The translations under genes and the position numbers were made by a program. Of a DNA stretch of 11,501 bases, positions 7,155-11,501 are shown one piece after another. The notes beneath the pieces were generated by a model. The model had not been told where the DNA came from. It saw only the letters and a program-made list of their open reading frames with translations, and ran no database searches. Source of the DNA: JBBDWJ01 sp040902925 (lineage in GTDB: Bacteria; Acidobacteriota; Terriglobia; Bryobacterales; UBA6623); NCBI GenBank assembly GCA_040902925.1, contig JBBDWJ010000346.1, positions 1 to 11,501 on the forward strand, in the 5' to 3' direction. How positions within the stretch are numbered: the stretch's first letter is position 1; each line of letters starts with the position of its first letter.

Positions 7155-7160
7155 TACAAT
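7155..7160 (+). promoter_or_regulatory. Putative -10 box of a leaderless transcript
   Basis: TACAAT ends five bases before the ATG at 7166 and matches the -10 consensus at five of six positions. Transcription would then begin at or next to the start codon. No Shine-Dalgarno sequence lies upstream of that ATG, which fits a leaderless mRNA. No good -35 element is visible. Confidence 0.35.
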
Positions 7161-7165
7161 TGGAC

Positions 7166-7690
7166 ATGGAAGACCCACGTTTCCCGATTGGCCCGTGCCC
7201 GCGCGACACCGACCTCACGCCCGAAAAACGCCGCGACTGGACCCAGAAAATCGCCGCCACGCCACAACAAATGCGAGCGGCGGCAGCAGGCCTGTCCGCG
7301 GAACAACTCGACACGCCGTACCGCGAAGGCGGCTGGACCGTGCGGCAGCTCGTCCATCACGTCCCCGACAGCCACCTCAACGCCTACACGCGCTTTCGCC
7401 TGGCGCTCACCGAAAATGAGCCCACCATCAAGCCGTACGACCAGGAAGCGTGGGCCGAGCTGCCTGATTCGCGAACTGCACCCATCGAGCCCTCGCTGGC
7501 GCTGCTCGAAGCGCTCCACCAACGCTGGGTCGCGCTTCTCGAATCCCTGCAAGACGACCACTTCAACCGCCGCTTCCGCCACCCCGAACTCGGCCTGGTA
7601 ACGCTCGGCGAAGTTTTGGGAATGTACGCCTGGCACGGCCCGCATCACGTGGCACATATTACGGAGTTGCGAAACCGCAACAACTGGTAG
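7166..7690 (+). CDS. YfiT/DinB-family metal-dependent hydrolase or thiol transferase
   Basis: This 174-aa protein is a DinB-like four-helix bundle of the YfiT (bacillithiol S-transferase-like) type. The N-terminus FPIGPCPRDTDLTPEKRRDW is typical of YfiT. The three-histidine metal site is visible: a His in LVHHVPDSHLN (residues 63-72), and His160 and His164 in WHGPHHVAHI. GWTVRQLVHHVPDSH is the second diagnostic segment. The family is soluble and binds Zn or Ni; some members conjugate thiols to electrophiles such as antibiotics, but the thiol cofactor used by this organism is unknown. A TTG at 7160 could add two residues, but the ATG at 7166 gives the normal family start. There are 25 bases between the isomerase stop and this ATG, with a -10-like box inside, so the gene may have its own promoter. 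The stop at 7690 is followed by a non-coding region. Confidence 0.85.
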   Translation: MEDPRFPIGPCPRDTDLTPEKRRDWTQKIAATPQQMRAAAAGLSAEQLDTPYREGGWTVRQLVHHVPDSHLNAYTRFRLALTENEPTIKPYDQEAWAELPDSRTAPIEPSLALLEALHQRWVALLESLQDDHFNRRFRHPELGLVTLGEVLGMYAWHGPHHVAHITELRNRNNW

Positions 7691-7968
7691 GCCTGTTTGG
7701 GGACGCCGTTCTGTGAATTAACACAGGTCCAACGTCGTACTCCGAGTTGCTCCAGAGCACCGCGGCGCAAGCGAACCAGCGGCCGCATCGCGCGGCATCA
7801 TTCTCGAACGACCATTATCAAGCCTTGGGAGGTTCGTCGATCCCTTGACAACCTTCTCGCGCTCCCAAACCCGCAGCTTACGTACGCTGGTCTCGGCAAT
7901 TGAATCTCCTGTTCCCCTGTTGACACGCCACCTGTCGATAGCCGACCATTAACCTGTCGGTAGACGAC
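7691..7968 (+). other. Non-coding region upstream of the PadR gene
   Basis: This 278-base spacer holds no convincing gene. A 68-codon plus-strand frame (7697-7903) has a basic, domain-free translation and no ribosome site. The last 50 bases carry the PadR promoter and operators listed separately. The earlier part shows no clear terminator for the YfiT-like gene and no recognisable repeat. Confidence 0.5.
7920..7925 (+). promoter_or_regulatory. -35 element (TTGACA) of the PadR gene
   Basis: A perfect consensus TTGACA lies 43 bases before the ATG at 7969. A standard 17-base spacer would place the -10 at 7943-7948 (CGACCA), which is a poor match; CATTAA at 7947-7952 is better but 21 bases away. 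The promoter is therefore plausible but not fully resolved. The region where the -10 must lie is covered by the two dyad operators, as expected for repression. Confidence 0.4.
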
Positions 7969-7969
7969 A
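7930..7969 (+). promoter_or_regulatory. Two tandem dyad operators, probably PadR-binding sites
   Basis: Two 18-base copies, ACCTGTCGATAGCCGACC (7930-7947) and ACCTGTCGGTAGACGACA (7952-7969), agree at 15 of 18 positions and start exactly 22 bases apart, two helical turns. Each contains a dyad. In the second copy TGTCG-N5-CGACA is perfect; in the first the right arm is CGACC (four of five). The second copy ends on the A of the PadR start codon. The position between the -35 and the start codon of a PadR gene strongly suggests autorepression by adjacent PadR dimers. Binding itself is inferred. Confidence 0.65.
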
Positions 7970-8307
7970 TGTCGGAACCAAAAACAGACGTCCCCTACGG
8001 AACCCTGGATCTGCTGATTCTCAAAACCCTGGACACGATGGGCACGATGCACGGCTACCGCATCGCGCGGCGCATCGAGCAGGTGTCCGAAAGCCTGCTG
8101 ACTCTCAGCCAGGGCTCTATCTATCCGGCGTTGATCCGGCTCGAACAACAAGGCTGGATTCGCACCGAGTGGGGCGTTTCGGAGACCAACCGCAAGGTCA
8201 AGTTCTATTCGCTGACCCGCGCGGGGCGCAAGCAACTGAGCGTCGAAGTGGCGAACTGGGAAAAGGCCACGGCGCTGGTCGCGCGTTTCCTGGAGGCAAG
8301 TTCGTGA
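7969..8307 (+). CDS. PadR-family transcriptional repressor
   Basis: This 112-aa protein has the compact PadR layout: a winged helix of about 85 residues and a single C-terminal dimerisation helix (subfamily 2). Diagnostic segments are GTLDLLILKTL (11-21), MHGYRIARRIEQ (27-38), the recognition motif LSQGSIYPALIRLEQQGWI (46-64), and the wing TEWGVSETNRKVKFYSLTRAGRKQL (66-90). PadR proteins are cytoplasmic DNA-binding dimers that usually repress transport or stress genes and often respond to small molecules. This subgroup habitually lies next to ADOP permeases in Acidobacteriota, and does so here with the same orientation. Two tandem dyads precede the gene, so it probably represses itself and perhaps the downstream permeases. 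No Shine-Dalgarno sequence is evident because the operator occupies that position. The ligand is unknown. Confidence 0.92.
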   Translation: MSEPKTDVPYGTLDLLILKTLDTMGTMHGYRIARRIEQVSESLLTLSQGSIYPALIRLEQQGWIRTEWGVSETNRKVKFYSLTRAGRKQLSVEVANWEKATALVARFLEASS

Positions 8308-8489
8308 CGCGGCCATCCGATTGAGGGCGGCCACGTCTAAGGCTCTAGATGTAATGCTTGTGAACCGTTGCGACTCCGCGGGAAGGCAATCGTCCTGGGC
8401 GATTCCGCCGCGCCATGCGTCTATCGTGACGCCGGCAAGGAACTTTTGGCATCGGATGTTCGTTTCCTCAGTTGGACCTTGGAGCCGTT
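8308..8489 (+). other. 182-base spacer between PadR and the first permease
   Basis: No credible gene is present. The spacer is long enough to hold a separate promoter for the permease gene, but I find no consensus -35/-10 pair. I see no further copy of the TGTCG-N5-CGACA operator here. A 5-bp inverted repeat AATCG/CGATT (8388-8392 and 8400-8404) is too short to interpret. Confidence 0.4.
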
Positions 8490-8492
8490 GTG
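8481..8492 (+). promoter_or_regulatory. Ribosome-binding site and GTG start of the first permease
   Basis: GGAG (8481-8484), five bases, then GTG (8490-8492). The second permease has the same GGAG-N5-GTG arrangement at 11161-11172, and the encoded N-termini align from this codon, so the pair decides the start in both genes. Confidence 0.7.
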
Positions 8493-11126
8493 AGAATCAC
8501 CGCAATCAGGCGTTTCGTGGCGCTACTCCGAAAGACCCATCTGGATAGCGACCTTGAAGACGAAGTCCGCGCCCATCTGGAACTCGCCGAGCAAGACGCC
8601 ATCGCCGCCGGGATGTCGCCTGAGCAAGCGCGCTTGGCCGCGCGGCGCTCCTTTGGAGGAATCGAACAGATGAAAGAAGAACACCGCGACTCGCGCAGCG
8701 TTCGCTGGATCGAGACCGTTCTCCGCGACTTCCGATACGGCTTCGCATCGCTCGCGCGCGACCCCGGTTTCGCCTTTGTCGCGATCGGCGTGCTGGCGCT
8801 CGGCATCGGCGGCAACGTCGCGATGTTCAGCCTGGTCGATGCCGTGCTGCTGAAGCCGATTCCCTTCCCCGAACCCGAACGCATCGTGCGGGTCTGGGAG
8901 GCGCCTCGGCCGGGGGTCACCAACAGCACCAGCCCGCCGGACTTCCTCGATTGGAGACGCCTTGGCACTGTCTTCGAAGCGTTATCGGCGGAGCAGTCGA
9001 TCTCTGCCGCCCTCACCGGCAAAGGTGAACCGACGCGTCTCTCCGGCAAAGCGGTGACGGCCGACTACTTCCGGGTTTTCGTGACGTCCGCCCTCATTGG
9101 GCGTACTTTCCTGCCCGAGGAGGACCAGCCGGGCGCCGCGCCGGTCATCGTACTGAGCCACGCCGCCTGGCAGAACTACTTCGGCGCTGACCCTAACGTT
9201 CTGGAACGCCGCCCGATTCTCGACGGCCAGCCGCACCAAGTTATTGGTGTGCTGCCCCCGGGCGCCTTCGATCGCGACCGCGCCGAGTTCTGGAAGCCTC
9301 TCGTGTTCACGCCTGACCAACAACAACGCGGCTTCCACTGGCTTACCGTCCACGGGCGTCTTCGTGACGGCGCGACGCTGCCCCAGGCTCGCGACCAGAT
9401 GCAGGCCATTGACGCCGCGCTCATCGACGTCACGCCCGCCTACAAACGCGATTGGACCATTGTCGTCGAGCCATACGAGAGCCTGCTGGTCGGCGACGGC
9501 CTGCGGCGGTCGATCTTCGTCGCCTTCGGGGCCGTTGCGATCGTGTTGCTGATCGCGTGCGCCAACGTCGCCAACCTGCTGCTGGCCAGGAGCGCCCTGC
9601 GCCGCAAGGAGCTGGCGGTACGGGCAGCGCTGGGCGCCGGGCGCGGCCGCCTTGTTGCGCAACTGCTCACCGAAAGCCTGGTGCTGTGTCTCGCCGGAGG
9701 CATTGCCGGCGTGGCGCTCGCGGCGCTGCTCGTCCGCGGCGTGACGCCGCTGCTCTGGCAATCGATTCCTTTCACAGCCAACGTCGGCATCGATTGGCGC
9801 GTGCTTGCGTTCGCCGCCGCCGTCGCGCTCGGGGTCGCGCTGTTGATCGGCACTCTGCCGTCGCTCCAAACGAACTTCGGGAAGCTGGCGCAATCGTTGA
9901 ATCAATCGTCGCGGGGCGCTTCCGCGGCGCACGCCAGCCTGCGCCGCGCGATCGTCATCGGCGAAGTAGCGCTGTCGCTGGTGCTGGTGTGCGCCGCCGT
10001 GCTGCTTTTCCGCAGCTTGCTCAACTTGCAGCAGATCGAGACCGGCGTCCGCATCGAAAACATCACTACCTTTTCGGCCGACCTGCCCTTACAGTCCTAT
10101 CCGACACCAGAGAGCGCGGCGCTCTTTTATGAGGCGGTCGCCCAGCGGCTGGAAGCCGCGCCGGGTGTCGAACGCGCGGGCCTGGCAACGCATCTCCCGC
10201 TGCGCTGGATCGGCAATGGCGAGGGACTTCAACTCGCCGGAGTCGAAGAACCAGTGAACGTCCGGCTCAAACGCGTCGACCCGGGTTATTTCGACACTCT
10301 CGACATCCCGTTACTCGCCGGCCGCGGCATCACCGGCGGTGACCGTCCGGGATCGCCAGGCGCCGTGGTCATCAATGAAGCTCTGGCCGCGCGCCTGGCG
10401 GAGGTCGCGGGCCTGACGGATCCCATAGGCTTTCAGGGGCGGTTGTCGTGCCCGAACTACATGGGGAAGGCAGGGGAGATGAAGGACTTCGAAATCGTCG
10501 GCATCATCCGCAGCGAACGCGTCAACGGGCCCGGGAGGCCCGACCCGCCGGTCGCCTACGTGGCGCTGGCGCAAGTGCCGCGGCTGGACGTCAAACTGTT
10601 CGTGCGCACGCTAGCGGAGCCTGCCGCCGTGATGCCGGCGATCCGTGAAGCCATGCGCGAAGTCGATCCGAACTTGCCGCTGGGCGACGTCGCGACCATG
10701 CAACAGGTCCGGGACGGCACGCTTTCCGACTTCAGCCGCCCGGCCTGGGTGATCGGAATCTTCGGCGCCGTCGCCGCGTTGCTCGCGGCGCTGGGACTCT
10801 ACGGCGTGCTGACCCATACCGTCACGCAACAGCGCCGGGAAATCGGCATTCGCATGGCGTTGGGCGCTCGCTCGCAAGACGTGTTGGCGCACGTGTTGCG
10901 CAACGCGCTGAAGCTGGTCTTGGTCGGCCTGGTCCTCGGACTGGCTGGAGCTTTCGCCCTCACGCGCGTGATCCAAAGTCTGTTGTTCGACGTGTCGCCG
11001 CTTGATCCCATTGCGCTCGCTGTTGCATGCGCCGCGATGCTGGCCATCGGTCTGTTCGCGGGCTTGCTGCCGGCCAGCCGCGCCGCCGGCGTCGAGCCGA
11101 TGAGAGTCCTGCGCGAGGAGGGTTGA
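8490..11126 (+). CDS. ADOP-family (MacB/FtsX-type) orphan permease
   Basis: This is an 878-aa inner-membrane protein. Residues 1-70 form the soluble 'permease prefix' seen in this group (LEDEVRAHLELAEQDAIAAGMSPEQARLAARRSFGG). Two repeats of a MacB-like unit follow: TM about 94-115, a large periplasmic domain (about 120-335), and an FtsX domain with TMs near 341-364, 391-416 and 437-456 and the coupling segment RRKELAVRAALGAGRGRLVAQLLTES; then TM about 486-506, a second periplasmic domain (about 510-745), and a second FtsX domain with TMs near 752-775, 806-826 and 841-862 and RREIGIRMALGARSQDVLAHVL. MacB-type permeases normally work with an ATPase in efflux or mechanotransmission, but no ATPase gene is present here, as is usual for ADOP proteins. 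Substrate and mechanism are unknown. GTG 8490 is chosen because GGAG precedes it by five bases, exactly as in the next copy; the frame is open to a TTG at 8472. Confidence 0.92.
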   Translation: MRITAIRRFVALLRKTHLDSDLEDEVRAHLELAEQDAIAAGMSPEQARLAARRSFGGIEQMKEEHRDSRSVRWIETVLRDFRYGFASLARDPGFAFVAIGVLALGIGGNVAMFSLVDAVLLKPIPFPEPERIVRVWEAPRPGVTNSTSPPDFLDWRRLGTVFEALSAEQSISAALTGKGEPTRLSGKAVTADYFRVFVTSALIGRTFLPEEDQPGAAPVIVLSHAAWQNYFGADPNVLERRPILDGQPHQVIGVLPPGAFDRDRAEFWKPLVFTPDQQQRGFHWLTVHGRLRDGATLPQARDQMQAIDAALIDVTPAYKRDWTIVVEPYESLLVGDGLRRSIFVAFGAVAIVLLIACANVANLLLARSALRRKELAVRAALGAGRGRLVAQLLTESLVLCLAGGIAGVALAALLVRGVTPLLWQSIPFTANVGIDWRVLAFAAAVALGVALLIGTLPSLQTNFGKLAQSLNQSSRGASAAHASLRRAIVIGEVALSLVLVCAAVLLFRSLLNLQQIETGVRIENITTFSADLPLQSYPTPESAALFYEAVAQRLEAAPGVERAGLATHLPLRWIGNGEGLQLAGVEEPVNVRLKRVDPGYFDTLDIPLLAGRGITGGDRPGSPGAVVINEALAARLAEVAGLTDPIGFQGRLSCPNYMGKAGEMKDFEIVGIIRSERVNGPGRPDPPVAYVALAQVPRLDVKLFVRTLAEPAAVMPAIREAMREVDPNLPLGDVATMQQVRDGTLSDFSRPAWVIGIFGAVAALLAALGLYGVLTHTVTQQRREIGIRMALGARSQDVLAHVLRNALKLVLVGLVLGLAGAFALTRVIQSLLFDVSPLDPIALAVACAAMLAIGLFAGLLPASRAAGVEPMRVLREEG

Positions 11127-11133
11127 CAGTCTT

Positions 11134-11146
11134 GGGAAGCCTTCCC
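11134..11146 (+). repeat. Short perfect inverted repeat between the two permease genes
   Basis: GGGAAG and CTTCCC flank a single C. In RNA it would fold as a 5-bp stem with a 3-base loop. It lies eight bases after the first permease stop and 15 bases before the next ribosome site. It is followed by CCTTG rather than a U tract, so it is more likely a processing or attenuation element, or chance, than a full terminator. Confidence 0.3.
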
Positions 11147-11169
11147 CCTTGCCGCGCTTTGGAGTGAAT

Positions 11170-11501
11170 GTGAGGTTCTCTGTCACCAAGCGGCTACTAG
11201 CGCTAATCCGAAAAAACCGCCTGGATCACGAATTGGACGGCGAAATCCGCGCTCACCTGGAACTGGCCGAACGCGACGCCATCGCCGCCGGGCTGTCTGC
11301 TGACGAAGCGCGCCTGGCCGCCCGCCGCGCCTTTGGAGGAATCGAGCAAATGAAAGAAGAACATCGCGACTCACGCAGCGTTCGTTGGATCGAGACAGTA
11401 CTACGCGACTTTCGTTACGGCATAGCCTCGCTCGGGCGCGACCCCGGCTTCGCCCTTGTCGCCGTCGGCGTGCTGGCGCTCGGAATCGGCGCCAACACCC
11501 C
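11170..11501 (+). CDS. Second ADOP-family permease, N-terminal part (runs off the window)
   Basis: The first 110 codons of a second orphan permease are visible. It starts at GTG 11170, five bases after GGAG (11161-11164), 43 bases behind the stop of the first copy. The encoded prefix domain (LDGEIRAHLELAERDAIAAGLSADEARLAARRAFGGIEQMKEEHRDSRS, split here by my reading only) is nearly the same as in the first permease, and the first transmembrane segment (GFALVAVGVLALGIGANT) has just begun at the edge. The block from IEQMKEEHRD through LRDFRYG is identical in both proteins, and most base differences there are in third codon positions. This is a tandem paralogue, probably in the same transcript as the first. 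Whether the rest is full length cannot be seen. Confidence 0.88.
   Translation, partial: MRFSVTKRLLALIRKNRLDHELDGEIRAHLELAERDAIAAGLSADEARLAARRAFGGIEQMKEEHRDSRSVRWIETVLRDFRYGIASLGRDPGFALVAVGVLALGIGANT

Noticed and set aside
7697..7903. Plus-strand 68-codon frame between the YfiT-like and PadR genes
   Set aside because: It has no ribosome site, no domain and a basic low-complexity translation. It is best read as intergenic.
8982..9932. Minus-strand open frame of 316 codons inside the permease gene
   Set aside because: Its translation is Arg/Gln/Gly-rich with no domain, and it lies wholly antisense to a clearly conserved permease.
11123..11128. TTGACA at the end of the first permease as a promoter for the second
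   Set aside because: It overlaps the stop codon and no -10 element is found at 16-18 bases downstream.
1..11501. CRISPR array, tRNA, rRNA or insertion sequence
   Set aside because: No spaced repeat series, no tRNA-like or rRNA sequence and no transposase motif was found on reading either strand.

Overview
The window looks like a chromosome segment from an Acidobacteriota bacterium, probably Solibacter/Bryobacter-like. It is GC-rich. The strongest marker is a PadR-type regulator followed by two tandem FtsX/MacB-type permeases without an ATPase gene, which is the 'acidobacterial duplicated orphan permease' (ADOP) arrangement. The taxon is inferred from gene content only.

Left part (1-4127): a short, more AT-rich plus-strand reading frame (to 326) faces a minus-strand block. 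That block holds a degraded MmeI-like DNA methyltransferase of the large 'class I SAM-dependent DNA methyltransferase' type. A one-base loss in a C run (near 2924-2926) splits it into a 3' part (423 to about 2927) and a 5' part (about 2924-3613). Its first residues, where a nuclease motif would sit, are missing. At about 3585-3611 it is joined to the 5' part of a winged-helix (OmpR/CadC-type) regulator that has lost everything after its DNA-binding domain. Two truncated genes therefore meet at one rearrangement junction.

Middle part (4128-7690): a 393-base gene-free stretch is followed by four plus-strand genes. They are a small protein with a peptidoglycan-binding-like fold, a thioredoxin/peroxiredoxin-like protein with a CNHC motif, an L-rhamnose isomerase of the Pseudomonas stutzeri subtype with all its metal ligands, and a YfiT/DinB-type metal-dependent hydrolase or thiol transferase. 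The thioredoxin-like and isomerase genes are only 20 bases apart and probably co-transcribed. The YfiT-like gene may be leaderless.

Right part (7691-11501): a PadR repressor gene has two tandem dyad operators directly before its ATG, 22 bp apart. It is followed by a complete ADOP permease (878 aa) and the start of a second copy that runs off the window. Both permease genes begin with the same GGAG-N5-GTG signal and have nearly identical N-termini, so they are recent tandem paralogues. The likely logic is PadR autoregulation coupled to control of the downstream membrane proteins.

I see no RNA genes, CRISPR array, IS element or phage module. The main points of interest are the methyltransferase/regulator junction, the frameshift and the PadR operator pair.
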